From Anaerorhabdus sp964386325 (lineage in GTDB: Bacteria; Bacillota_I; Bacilli_A; Erysipelotrichales; Erysipelotrichaceae): a stretch of DNA of 64,000 nt. Location of the stretch: positions 40,934 to 104,933 of the forward strand of contig CAYLQY010000010.1 of the NCBI GenBank assembly GCA_964386325.1, written 5' to 3'. Below the pieces are notes generated by a model, which saw only the letters and a list, made by a program, of their open reading frames with translations, made no database searches and was not told the DNA's origin. Shown here in pieces: positions 1 to 7,239 of the stretch; within the stretch, counting starts at the first letter, position 1, and every line of letters starts with the position of its first letter. A program made the position numbers and the translations under genes.

Positions 1-2
1 AA

Positions 3-833
3 GAATGTCAGTTTTTACAATCGCACTTTATCAATTATTCAGAAGTAGATATGAGCAGCAGTGAATCTTTGCAAAAGGAACAAGATATGTTAAATATTTT
101 GAATTACGCACTGAATCATGATGGTATTATTCCATATTTTCAAGGCATCTATGATAATGAAGCGAAGCAAGTAGGCAAGTATGAAGCTTTAATGCGAATC
201 AGGGACAGTGAAGGTAATATTTATGTGCCAAGTGATTTCATGGAAATCGCAAAGAAGTATCATTTATATACCCGCTTAAGTATGGTTATGATTGGTAAAG
301 TCCTAGAATTATTTGAAGGAACTGGGTTAGATGTTGCGTTGAACTTGTCAGCGTATGATATCAACTATAAAACAGTGAATAGCTTTATCATAGATAAATT
401 GTCGAAGATGAAAGATTGTAGTAACTTTGTATTCGAAATTTTGGAAGATGAAAGTTTTAAAGATATTTCGATGCTACAATCGTTTTTAGCAAAAGTAAGA
501 AAGTTTAAAGTAAGAATTGCAATTGATGATTTTGGAATTGGTTACTCAAATTTCATATCAATTGCCCAAATAGCTCCAGATTTCATCAAAATTGATGGGG
601 GTATTGTAAGAAACATCAAGAAAGATATTATCTATCGTAAAGTGCTGGAGAACATTGTTTTCTTAGGGAAACAATTGGATGCAAAAATTGTTGCAGAGTT
701 TGTAGAAGATAAAACAATCCAAGAAGAAGTTGAGAAATATAATATTCATTATTCTCAAGGCTATTATTTTGCTCGCCCTGTACCTTTTGAAATGATTAAT
801 TTTGAACCGTTTAGTTGCTCTGTCAAATCTTGA
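3..833 (+). CDS. EAL-domain c-di-GMP phosphodiesterase, C-terminal part (5' truncated by window)
   Basis: EAL domains hydrolyse cyclic di-GMP to pGpG. The frame is open from the window edge and the first ATG (51) has no clear ribosome-binding site, so this is probably the C-terminal part of a longer protein, perhaps GGDEF-EAL (inference). The catalytic set looks complete: KYEALMRI (the EAL Glu) about 45 residues after ATG 51, the Asn of LNLS, the Glu of FEILE, the DDFG pair, the Lys of IKID, the Glu of AEFVE and the Gln of QGYYFARP. This suggests an active enzyme. The stop codon lies inside a terminator hairpin. The missing N terminus decides sensor input and whether the protein also makes c-di-GMP. 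Confidence 0.9.
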   Translation, partial: ECQFLQSHFINYSEVDMSSSESLQKEQDMLNILNYALNHDGIIPYFQGIYDNEAKQVGKYEALMRIRDSEGNIYVPSDFMEIAKKYHLYTRLSMVMIGKVLELFEGTGLDVALNLSAYDINYKTVNSFIIDKLSKMKDCSNFVFEILEDESFKDISMLQSFLAKVRKFKVRIAIDDFGIGYSNFISIAQIAPDFIKIDGGIVRNIKKDIIYRKVLENIVFLGKQLDAKIVAEFVEDKTIQEEVEKYNIHYSQGYYFARPVPFEMINFEPFSCSVKS

Positions 834-845
834 TAGAGCTTTTTA
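817..845 (+). terminator. Rho-independent terminator of the EAL gene
   Basis: A 10-bp stem, GCTCTGTCAA (817-826) with TTGATAGAGC (830-839), one G-U pair and a 3-nt loop, is followed by a T run. The stop codon at 831-833 lies inside the stem. Confidence 0.85.
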
Positions 846-907
846 GATGCATAAAATAACTATTTATGATAAATATCTTTATAATAAAGACATAAGGAGA
901 CATAACT

Positions 908-1378
908 ATGATTTATGACTATACAGTAAAGAACCAAGAAGGTGAAGAAATATCACTTGAAAAATATAAAGGTAATGTATTATTAATTGTTAACACTGCT
1001 ACAGGATGTGGCTTTACACCACAATATCAAGAATTACAAGAATTATATGACAAATATCACATACAAGGATTTGAGATTCTAGATTTTCCATGCAATCAAT
1101 TTCATAACCAAGCACCAGGAAGCGATAGTGAGATACATGAATTTTGCACAATAAAATACCATGTAACCTTCCCTCAATTTAGTAAGATTGAAGTAAATGG
1201 TGAACATGAAGCACCACTATACACTTATTTAAAGAGCAGCAAAAAGGGATTATTAAGTAATAATATTAAATGGAATTTCACGAAATTTTTAGTAGATCGT
1301 GATGGACAAGTAATTAAGCGTTTTGCACCAAATATCAATCCAAGTCAAATTGAAGAGGACATATTAAAACTATTATAG
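908..1378 (+). CDS. gpx: Glutathione peroxidase family protein (Cys type)
   Basis: This thiol peroxidase reduces peroxides in the cytoplasm; bacterial Cys-type members usually take electrons from thioredoxin rather than glutathione (family knowledge). At 156 aa it is full length. The peroxidatic Cys sits in NTATGCGFTPQY (residues ~31-42), the Gln in FPCNQF (~62-67) and the Trp in KWNFTKF (~121), giving a complete catalytic set. A good AAGGAGA precedes the ATG and a TATAAT box lies at 880-885. The next gene, a Crp/Fnr regulator, starts 11 bp downstream, so the two are probably cotranscribed and this is likely part of an oxidative-stress response. Confidence 0.92.
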   Translation: MIYDYTVKNQEGEEISLEKYKGNVLLIVNTATGCGFTPQYQELQELYDKYHIQGFEILDFPCNQFHNQAPGSDSEIHEFCTIKYHVTFPQFSKIEVNGEHEAPLYTYLKSSKKGLLSNNIKWNFTKFLVDRDGQVIKRFAPNINPSQIEEDILKLL

Positions 1379-1389
1379 AAGGAGATGTT

Positions 1390-2067
1390 ATGCTAGATAT
1401 AAAGAATACAGATGTATTAAATACCATTATTCCAGCATGGGGTAAACTTTCAACACAGGAAAAAGAATTAATTCTTAATCATGCTACAGAGATGCGTTAT
1501 CCAGCTCATCAAACAATTCATGGTGAAAGTGATGATTGTTTAGGCGTATTTGTAGTAACTAAAGGTAAATTACGGGTTTATATGCTTTCTGAAGAAGGAA
1601 GAGAAATAACTCTTTATTATTTAGAAGAGAACGATGTGTGTATTTTGTCAGCATCATGTATTCTATCATCTATAAGTTTTGATGTATTTGTCGATTCAGA
1701 AACAGAAACAACTGGAATTTTAATTGATACGGAAGCATTTTCTCAAGTAATTGAAAAAAATGTTTATTTAGAAAATTATGTTTATAAACTAACTACAGAG
1801 CGGTTTAGTGATGTGATGTGGGCGATGCAACAAGTATTATTTACGAGTATGGATAAACGGTTAGCGATTTATCTATATGATGAAATGAACCAGACAAAAA
1901 CTACTTGCATTGAGGTCACTCATGAGGCTCTAGCCAAATATATAGGTAGTGCAAGAGAGGTTGTAAGTAGGATGTTGAAATACTTTGAAAAAGAAGGAAT
2001 TGTAGAATTGTATCGTGGCGGAATACTTATTAAAGATAAAGAAAAACTGAAAAACCTAGTAAGATAG
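1390..2067 (+). CDS. Crp/Fnr-family transcriptional regulator
   Basis: A 225-aa protein with an N-terminal cyclic-nucleotide-binding-like beta-barrel (about 15-120; GREITLYYLEENDVC) and a C-terminal winged helix (about 165-215; EVTHEALAKYIGSAREVVSRM). The barrel has a paired-Cys segment, VCILSASC, which occurs in a Firmicutes subgroup. It lacks the N-terminal Cys cluster of the FNR iron-sulfur sensors. The ligand is unknown; redox sensing through the two Cys is an inference from the cotranscribed glutathione peroxidase. GGAGATGTT precedes the ATG and a terminator follows. Confidence 0.88.
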   Translation: MLDIKNTDVLNTIIPAWGKLSTQEKELILNHATEMRYPAHQTIHGESDDCLGVFVVTKGKLRVYMLSEEGREITLYYLEENDVCILSASCILSSISFDVFVDSETETTGILIDTEAFSQVIEKNVYLENYVYKLTTERFSDVMWAMQQVLFTSMDKRLAIYLYDEMNQTKTTCIEVTHEALAKYIGSAREVVSRMLKYFEKEGIVELYRGGILIKDKEKLKNLVR

Positions 2068-2093
2068 AGGGAAATCCTCTATTTTATTTTTTT
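2065..2093 (+). terminator. Rho-independent terminator after the gpx/crp pair
   Basis: Stem TAGAGG (2065-2070) and CCTCTA (2076-2081) with loop GAAAT, then TTTTATTTTTTT. Confidence 0.85.
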
Positions 2094-2110
2094 AATAATT
2101 GGTATAAAAC

Positions 2111-2144
2111 AGTACTTGACAATGCATAGTACTAATGATAATCT
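2111..2144 (+). promoter_or_regulatory. padR promoter with paired AGTACT operator half-sites
   Basis: The -35 TTGACA (2116-2121) and -10 TAATCT (2139-2144) are separated by 17 bp. AGTACT, itself a palindrome, occurs at 2111-2116 and 2128-2133 (17-bp period), overlapping the -35 and spacer. This geometry fits autorepression by the PadR protein encoded 20 bp downstream. The operator assignment is inference; the promoter elements are plain in the sequence. Confidence 0.65.
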
Positions 2145-2164
2145 TATAGCAAGGAAGTGATAAG

Positions 2165-2494
2165 ATGAACACACAATTCAAAAAAGGTGTCTTGGAACTT
2201 GTAGTTATGATGGTTGTAGCGAAACAAGATATCTATGGGTATGAACTGGTAAAAGAAGTATCTAATATTGTCCATGTAAATGAGGGGACAATATATCCAC
2301 TTTTGAAGAGAATGACAAATGATTCATTGTTTGAAACATATTTACGAGAATCAACCGAAGGACCACCTCGAAAATATTATCGAATAACAGGTAGGGGAAT
2401 CGAAACGATGGAACAAACTAAGAAGGAATGGATGGAATTCTCAACGAGCATAAACCGCTTTATAGAGAATAGCAAGGAGAATAAACATGAATAA
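2165..2494 (+). CDS. PadR-family transcriptional regulator
   Basis: A 109-aa winged-helix regulator of the short PadR subfamily. The N-terminal fold (about 8-90) shows KKGVLELVVMMVVA, the DIYGYELVKEV helix, NEGTIYPLLKRM and the wing PPRKYYRITGRG. Short PadR proteins are usually dimeric repressors of membrane or efflux genes beside them. The downstream HAAS-domain gene overlaps it by 8 bp, so the two are translationally coupled. This PadR-HAAS pairing is common in Firmicutes and commonly linked to envelope stress (family knowledge). The inducer is unknown. Confidence 0.92.
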   Translation: MNTQFKKGVLELVVMMVVAKQDIYGYELVKEVSNIVHVNEGTIYPLLKRMTNDSLFETYLRESTEGPPRKYYRITGRGIETMEQTKKEWMEFSTSINRFIENSKENKHE

Positions 2495-4088
2495 GCAACA
2501 GTTTTTAGAAAAATTAAAAAATCGTCTAGTTATCTTGAGTGATTCAGAGGTTAAGGATATTTTAGATGAATATTCCGATACAATTGATCAAAAAATTCAA
2601 GAGGGAATGACTGAAGAAGATGCCGTAAAAGATTTTGGGGACATTGATGAACTTGCGAATGAAATATTAGAAGCATATAAAATTAACACAGGTAAGAAAT
2701 CTGCAAGACCTGAAGATACTGCTCAAAAAGTTGGCGATGCCTTAAATGAAATCGTAAACTACTTAGTGAAATTCTTCTCTACATTCTTTAGAGATTTATC
2801 AGTAGAAGGTGTGACACGTACACTTGTATTAATTGGAGTAGCAATCGTATTGATCTTTGTGTTACAAATTCCATTTTATTTAATACGAGGCTTAGTTAGA
2901 AGTTTACTAGAAATTATCTTGCCTTACGGTATAGGACATGCGTTTTCAATCGTTACTTCAGTTCTACTATCCATTGTATTCTTTATACTTACAATACTGA
3001 TTATTATTAGTTTTGTGAGAGTAGGAGTTAATGGTGAAGAGATTAATGCTGAAAACTTATTTAAAAGACCATTAGCAGAAGGCTTTAAATTTGAAGAAAA
3101 ACCATACAAAGAACATAAAACAGCAAAGGAAGAACCACTGCATGCAAGTAAAAAAAAAGATGAATCTTCTTATGTAAAAACTGAAGAAGTAAAAGTAGAA
3201 GATAAAAAAGAATCAGAAAAAGAAGTTACAAAGGAAACAAAAGTTGAAGACAAAGACAATTCATATAGTTATTCATATGATTATAGTAATGGTCAAACTA
3301 GAAAAGAAAAATCTGGAACAAACGGATTTGGTAATGGAATTATCACTGCATTTGTTTGGGTGTTACGATTTATTGGAATCTGTTTCCTAATTCCATTTTG
3401 GGGAATTATTGTCGGTATTGCAATTGCCATTGGATTTCTTGTTTATCTATGGGCGATTGGTGTTCCATTATTGGGGTTAATCTTTGTTTCACTTGGAGCG
3501 ATTTGTTTTATTGGAGCAATCGTAGGTGGATTTACTAATCTCATCTTTAGCAAACGTCATCATTTTTGGACAACAGGTATATCATTGATTATCGCAGCAT
3601 TATTCCTAGGTGTAGGGGTTCCGTTAACATTTAATGATATCGCAAACTTAGAACCTGTTTATATCACTTCACAAGAAGCTATACGTTATTTTGGAGATAT
3701 AGAACAAGTTGAAGAAACAATACCTTATTACCAAGATGCTATTTATGATTTCAATGACTATCGAGTAAAATTTGTATTAGATAATTCGTTATATGATGAA
3801 TTAGTAATTGAAAGTAATGGTGCCGAGTTTCTAGACCTTGATTATTATCAAAGAGGTGAAGATACATACCGAATTTATGTATACCAAGACTTTGATTCTT
3901 TCCGTGGATTCAGAAATTATTTCAGAAACATTGTTGAAGCAATGAAAGATAAAAGAATTCTTGTATTCGATTCAAGCGAATTACAATTAACTGTGAGAAT
4001 TCCAGAAAAAGAAAAAGACACATTCCGCTATTATGATCGATTTGGAAATGTGAAAACATTAAATGAGAAAGCGCTAGATGAAAACTAG
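2487..4088 (+). CDS. HAAS-domain (DUF1700-like) multi-pass membrane protein
   Basis: A 533-aa membrane protein. Residues 1-66 form a helical HAAS domain (FLEKLKNRLVILSDSEVKDIL, then EGMTEEDAVKDFGDIDELANEI), which typically interacts with the partner PadR or senses membrane state. Next come two hydrophobic segments (about 112-135 and 150-180), a long charged Lys/Glu-rich linker (about 195-285), several more membrane segments (about 290-390) and a soluble C-terminal region (about 400-533) that may fold outside. The linker-plus-extracytoplasmic layout is longer than in typical DUF1700 proteins. AAGGAG precedes the ATG. The function is unknown; envelope-stress sensing is inference. Confidence 0.85.
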   Translation: MNKQQFLEKLKNRLVILSDSEVKDILDEYSDTIDQKIQEGMTEEDAVKDFGDIDELANEILEAYKINTGKKSARPEDTAQKVGDALNEIVNYLVKFFSTFFRDLSVEGVTRTLVLIGVAIVLIFVLQIPFYLIRGLVRSLLEIILPYGIGHAFSIVTSVLLSIVFFILTILIIISFVRVGVNGEEINAENLFKRPLAEGFKFEEKPYKEHKTAKEEPLHASKKKDESSYVKTEEVKVEDKKESEKEVTKETKVEDKDNSYSYSYDYSNGQTRKEKSGTNGFGNGIITAFVWVLRFIGICFLIPFWGIIVGIAIAIGFLVYLWAIGVPLLGLIFVSLGAICFIGAIVGGFTNLIFSKRHHFWTTGISLIIAALFLGVGVPLTFNDIANLEPVYITSQEAIRYFGDIEQVEETIPYYQDAIYDFNDYRVKFVLDNSLYDELVIESNGAEFLDLDYYQRGEDTYRIYVYQDFDSFRGFRNYFRNIVEAMKDKRILVFDSSELQLTVRIPEKEKDTFRYYDRFGNVKTLNEKALDEN

Positions 4089-4099
4089 CGCTTTATTTT
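4068..4099. terminator. Terminator between convergent genes
   Basis: A 10-bp stem, AAAGCGCTAG (4068-4077) and CTAGCGCTTT (4085-4094), with a 7-nt loop and ATTTTT following on the plus strand. The plus-strand stop codon is inside the stem. The minus-strand tail (TTTCTCATTT) is weaker but could also work. Confidence 0.85.
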
Positions 4100-4506
4100 T
4101 CGTATACTTTCTTATTCTTCTTTGCAACTATAAACATTAAAACAATGTATGAGATGAAAGTTAAAGGTATTACAATAAAGATGATTGTGATACTATTGTT
4201 ACTCGTGCCTCCAGTTGCATTTGGATCTCTAGCTAACGTCATCAGCATGATCATAACAGCGCAGAAAATAAGAAACCATAACAATGTACGTAGGAGAACA
4301 TGATGATAATATTTTAGAAGTTGTATATCATTCTTTCTAAGTTTTAACTCTAAGTAAATAGATCCTACAAAAACTAGGATAATAAATAGGATAGATAAAA
4401 AATTATTTGCAAAAAATAAACTTGAATAACTCATGAGTATGAAGATAGGTAGAAAATTGTAAAGATAAATAAAACTTTTATAAGTATCAGAATTCTTCGT
4501 AGTCAT
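4093..4506 (-). CDS. Small multi-pass membrane protein, unknown function
   Basis: A 137-aa protein with four predicted membrane segments (about 13-32, 35-53, 68-90 and 104-127) and short charged loops. No catalytic motif or family is recognised. The start has GAGGTAATTT before ATG. It is flanked by a shared terminator on one side and trxA on the same strand upstream, but trxA has its own terminator, so this gene is probably a separate transcript. Confidence 0.65.
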   Translation of the reverse strand: MTTKNSDTYKSFIYLYNFLPIFILMSYSSLFFANNFLSILFIILVFVGSIYLELKLRKNDIQLLKYYHHVLLRTLLWFLIFCAVMIMLMTLARDPNATGGTSNNSITIIFIVIPLTFISYIVLMFIVAKKNKKVYEK

Positions 4507-4550
4507 AAATTACCTCGCATTATCTATTAAACCATTTTATAAGCGAAATG

Positions 4551-4580
4551 CAAAATAAAAAAGCAAGTTTTCACTTGCTT
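4551..4580 (-). terminator. Rho-independent terminator of trxA
   Basis: On the minus strand, stem AAGCAAGT/ACTTGCTT (plus coordinates 4561-4568 and 4573-4580) is followed by TTTTATTTTG. The hairpin abuts the trxA stop codon. Confidence 0.85.
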
Positions 4581-4894
4581 TATGCATTTTTAACTAAATC
4601 TAATACTTGTGATTTTGGTTTGAAACCAACAGAAGTTTGTACAGGTTTACCATCTTTAAATACAATTAATGTAGGGATAGTCATAACACCATATTTAGCT
4701 GCGATTGCTTCTTCGGCATCAACGTCTAACTTAAATACTTTAAAGTCCTTTGCTTCATCGGCAATCTCTTCAATTACTGGTGATAACATCTTACAAGGTC
4801 CACACCATGTTGCGAAGAAATCTACAAGAACAGGTTCCTTTGCTTCTAAAACTTCTTTTTCAAATGATTCTTTATTTAAATGTAATACTGACAT
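4580..4894 (-). CDS. trxA: Thioredoxin
   Basis: Cytoplasmic thiol-disulfide oxidoreductase of 104 aa, the usual thioredoxin length. The active site WCGPC lies in FFATWCGPCKML (residues ~27-38), with the cis-Pro in MTIPTLIVFKDG (~72-83) and the buried Asp in VLVDFFA. It would recycle ribonucleotide reductase, methionine sulfoxide reductase and peroxidases, including the Gpx near 1 kb. AAAGGAGG precedes the ATG, and two inverted repeats lie in the upstream region. The gene is monocistronic by its terminator. Confidence 0.97.
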   Translation of the reverse strand: MSVLHLNKESFEKEVLEAKEPVLVDFFATWCGPCKMLSPVIEEIADEAKDFKVFKLDVDAEEAIAAKYGVMTIPTLIVFKDGKPVQTSVGFKPKSQVLDLVKNA

Positions 4895-4927
4895 ATTAGT
4901 ATTCCTCCTTTATTTACATCTTCATTC

Positions 4928-4964
4928 TATCCTTTTATAAAGGGATATTCAGTGACTATGTCAC
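4928..4964 (-). promoter_or_regulatory. Two inverted repeats upstream of trxA
   Basis: TATCCTTTTATAAAGGGATA (4928-4947) is palindromic except for one pair. Immediately next to it, GTGAC-TAT-GTCAC (4952-4964) is a perfect 5-bp dyad. A weak -10 (TAGAAT on the minus strand, 4922-4927) lies beside the first repeat. Both sit where regulators of thioredoxin transcription would bind. No regulator can be named; the second dyad only loosely resembles Crp/Fnr-type sites. Confidence 0.4.
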
Positions 4965-5032
4965 AATAAAATTACACAAAACTTTCACATATTCACCATG
5001 ATGTCTTCACAACTGCAATCTATAATAAAGAC

Positions 5033-5130
5033 ATCAAATAGGAAATAATACCGTTTGATATAGATTTCTTTCCCCCGTTAAAGGATGTGAATCCTGAATG
5101 AAGAAGTGGACAACCATTTCTTTTTTTTTA
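5033..5130 (+). ncRNA. Candidate small regulatory RNA (about 100 nt)
   Basis: A TATAAT box at 5021-5026 (weak -35) is followed by about 100 nt ending in a strong intrinsic terminator, with no ORF. Predicted elements are hairpin 1, ATCAAA (5033-5038) with TTTGAT (5054-5059) extended by GG/CC; an open pyrimidine stretch with CCCCC (about 5063-5076); hairpin 2, AGGAT-GTGA-ATCCT (5082-5095), a GNRA-type loop; and terminator AAGAAGTGG (5101-5109) with CCATTTCTT (5114-5122), then a run of T. It lies between two minus-strand genes and cannot be a leader for either. A C-rich unpaired segment is typical of Firmicutes sRNAs that pair with Shine-Dalgarno sequences. No known family is recognised. Confidence 0.55.
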
Positions 5131-5168
5131 TGTTTAATAAGCAATGACTAAAATATACGACTGTGGCT

Positions 5169-5555
5169 TTACTCTTTAGGACCCTCATAGCTTATCTTTC
5201 CATCAAGGACATCCTTATAAAACTGTTGCTTGGTATCTATAAAGTGAAGACTATCTTCAATCTCTTTCAACTTTTCGAGTAATAATACTCTCTTATGATC
5301 AAGAATAATTTGGCGTTTGGGAATTGAAGATTCACCTTCCATACAAAGTTGCACATATTGCTTCATCTCACTGATTCCCATGCCACATTGTTTTAAACAA
5401 GACAAACTTTTAATCCAAGAAATATCTTTGTCATCAAAAACTCGATAATTGTTTTTATCACGTTTAACATTAGGGATTAATCCTTCATTACAATAGTATT
5501 TTAATGTTTCATAGTTCATATCTGTTAGTTTACAAGTTTCATTCATTGAAAACAT
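5169..5555 (-). CDS. MerR-family transcriptional regulator
   Basis: A 128-aa MerR protein: N-terminal winged helix-turn-helix (CKLTDMNYETLKYYCNEGLIP, then KNNYRVFDDKDI; about 1-70) and a C-terminal dimerisation coiled coil (about 75-115). The GGAGG lies just after an upstream in-frame ATG (5570) and 8 nt before ATG 5555, so 5555 is chosen. The Cys residues in SCLKQCGMGI resemble the AdhR type that controls aldehyde and aldo-keto genes (family knowledge). It is divergent from an aldo-keto reductase, with a MerR-type 19-bp-spacer promoter between them, which it very probably activates. Confidence 0.92.
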   Translation of the reverse strand: MFSMNETCKLTDMNYETLKYYCNEGLIPNVKRDKNNYRVFDDKDISWIKSLSCLKQCGMGISEMKQYVQLCMEGESSIPKRQIILDHKRVLLLEKLKEIEDSLHFIDTKQQFYKDVLDGKISYEGPKE

Positions 5556-5577
5556 ATTGATTTCCTCCATTAGGGTA

Positions 5578-5608
5578 TTGACCGGTAGTTACTACCGAGG
5601 TCTATAAT
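5578..5608 (+). promoter_or_regulatory. MerR-type promoter with 19-bp spacer and dyad operator
   Basis: The -35 TTGACC (5578-5583) and -10 TATAAT (5603-5608) are separated by 19 bp instead of 17. The spacer contains the perfect dyad GGTAGT-T-ACTACC (5584-5596), flanked by GACC and GGTC. Over-long spacers with the dyad between the boxes are the hallmark of MerR-activated promoters. It drives the aldo-keto reductase at 5652; the regulator gene diverges from it. Confidence 0.88.
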
Positions 5609-5651
5609 TCAAATTGTATTCTAAGCAACACGAAAGGTCAAGGTGATTAAT

Positions 5652-6512
5652 ATGGAATATGTTGTATTACAAAATGGCGTAAAAATACCAAAGTTAGGAT
5701 TTGGGGTTTTCCAAATATCAAAAGAAGAATGTGAAAAATGTGTATTGGATGCATTGAAAGTAGGTTACAGACATATTGATACTGCCCAATCATATATGAA
5801 TGAAGAAGAAGTAGGAAATGCGATTAAGAATTGCGGAATTAATAGAGAAGATCTATTTATTACCACAAAGGTTTGGATTGATAATTATGGATATGAAAAG
5901 ACAAGAAAATCAGTATTAGAGTCAATGAATAAATTAAAAGTTGAGTATATTGATTTAGTATTACTTCATCAACCATTTGGAGATTATTATAGTTCATACC
6001 ATGCACTCGAAGATTTATATAAAGAAGGAAAAATACGTGCAATAGGGGTTAGTAATTTCTACCCAGACAGACTTGCGGATTTAGCAGTATTTAATGAAAT
6101 AAAACCCCATGTAAACCAAGTAGAAGTAAATCCACTTCATCAACAAACTAAAGCGCAAGAAAATATGCTTGATTTTGGTGTACAAATGCAAGCTTGGGCA
6201 CCTTTTGGTGAGGGTAAGAATAATATGTTTCAAAATGAAGTATTAAAGGAAATAGGTGAAAAATATAATAAAACAGTAGCACAAATCATCTTACGCTGGT
6301 TGATGCAAAGAAATATTGTCGCACTCGCAAAATCAACACATATCGAAAGAATGAAAGAGAATTTTGAAATCTTCGATTTTGAACTTAATACTGAAGATAT
6401 GGAAAAAATCACTACTCTTGATACAAATGAAAGTTTGTTTTTCAATCACCAAACTCCAGAAACTGTGAAGATGTTTTCTAAAATGGTAGAAAATAGAAGA
6501 GGAAAAAATTAA
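5652..6512 (+). CDS. Aldo/keto reductase
   Basis: NADPH-dependent reductase of aldehydes and ketones, 286 aa, with a TIM-barrel fold. Visible motifs are GFGVFQ, GYRHIDTAQSYMNEEEVG with the catalytic Asp and Tyr (~40-55), LFITTKVW with the catalytic Lys (~75), LVLLHQPFGDYY with the His (~105), IGVSNF and the NADPH-binding LAKSTHIERMKEN. An in-frame GTG lies at 5643, but AAGGTG sits 6 nt before ATG 5652, so 5652 is used. The MerR promoter suggests induction by electrophiles or aldehydes, making detoxification the likely role. Confidence 0.93.
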   Translation: MEYVVLQNGVKIPKLGFGVFQISKEECEKCVLDALKVGYRHIDTAQSYMNEEEVGNAIKNCGINREDLFITTKVWIDNYGYEKTRKSVLESMNKLKVEYIDLVLLHQPFGDYYSSYHALEDLYKEGKIRAIGVSNFYPDRLADLAVFNEIKPHVNQVEVNPLHQQTKAQENMLDFGVQMQAWAPFGEGKNNMFQNEVLKEIGEKYNKTVAQIILRWLMQRNIVALAKSTHIERMKENFEIFDFELNTEDMEKITTLDTNESLFFNHQTPETVKMFSKMVENRRGKN

Positions 6513-6545
6513 TTTCAGAAATATAATTTTAAAGCGTTATTAAAC

Positions 6546-6576
6546 AAGTCCTACGTAAGATTAGGACTTTTCTTTT
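6546..6576 (+). terminator. Rho-independent terminator of the aldo/keto reductase
   Basis: AAGTCCTA (6546-6553) pairs with TAGGACTT (6562-6569), followed by TTCTTTT. Confidence 0.85.
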
Positions 6577-6782
6577 GTCAATGAAGAATAGTAATTTATG
6601 ATTAAAATAATTTTGAAAATCATATATATCATTTTCCTATAATGTTATAATCTAGAGGTTATATTATAAAAAAAACGCTTAAATAGTGATTTATTTGAAG
6701 ATGTTAACATTGGTTGACAAAATTCCACGTATACTTGGTAGTGGTTAGAGAGTGCAAATAGTAGACTTTGTATGAGGTGAAA

Positions 6783-7211
6783 ATGGGTATTGAAACAAAA
6801 ATTTATGAACTAAGGAAAAAAGCAGGATTAAGTCAAGAAGAATTGGGTTTCATACTGAATGTGACAAGACAAACTGTGTCAAAATGGGAAACTGGTCAAA
6901 GTCTTCCTGAAATAGACAAGGTGAATAGTCTATGTGATTACTTTCAAATTTCTGCCGATGAGCTTCTAAGAGATCAAGTAATTGAACAAGAGAAAGCAAA
7001 CAAAAGAGATGATTTGAAAGAAATAGAGGTTAGAGCGAAAAAGATACCGTATCTTACATTGGCAATTTTTACTTTTATTTTTGCAGTGTTACTGATTCCA
7101 ATTATGAATGAACTCCGTGTATCTAGTAATATTGAAGCTGCAATAGTTGCACTTGTGATTTCTTTAAGTATTTATTTCTTAGTGAATGGGTTGAAAAAAA
7201 GCAAAAAATAA
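6783..7211 (+). CDS. XRE-family regulator with two membrane segments
   Basis: A 142-aa protein with an N-terminal Cro/CI helix-turn-helix (about 6-60: YELRKKAGLSQEELGFILNVTRQTVSKWETGQSLP), a charged linker and two hydrophobic helices (about 83-103 and 115-136). It is therefore a membrane-anchored DNA-binding protein. Upstream in-frame TTG 6768 is possible, but GAGGTGA just before ATG 6783 and the canonical IETKIYELR N terminus favour 6783. Such regulators often lie beside the membrane genes they control; here a CPBP protease gene starts 28 bp later. Signal and target are unknown. Confidence 0.85.
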   Translation: MGIETKIYELRKKAGLSQEELGFILNVTRQTVSKWETGQSLPEIDKVNSLCDYFQISADELLRDQVIEQEKANKRDDLKEIEVRAKKIPYLTLAIFTFIFAVLLIPIMNELRVSSNIEAAIVALVISLSIYFLVNGLKKSKK

Positions 7212-7239
7212 TACCTGAACCTCATAGAAAAGTGAGGCT

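Noticed and set aside
4548..4940. 130-codon plus-strand ORF across trxA
   Set aside because: It is the antisense of a clear thioredoxin gene, has no ribosome-binding site and shows no domain.
5033..5130. Reading the small RNA as 6S, SRP RNA or a known riboswitch
   Set aside because: None of the conserved SRP (GGAA loop), 6S or riboswitch core sequences is present, and no gene lies downstream on the same strand.
6714..6742. TTGACA at 6714 with TATACT as promoter of the XRE gene
   Set aside because: TATACT is only 10 bp away and no good -10 exists at 16-18 bp, so the promoter cannot be placed with confidence.
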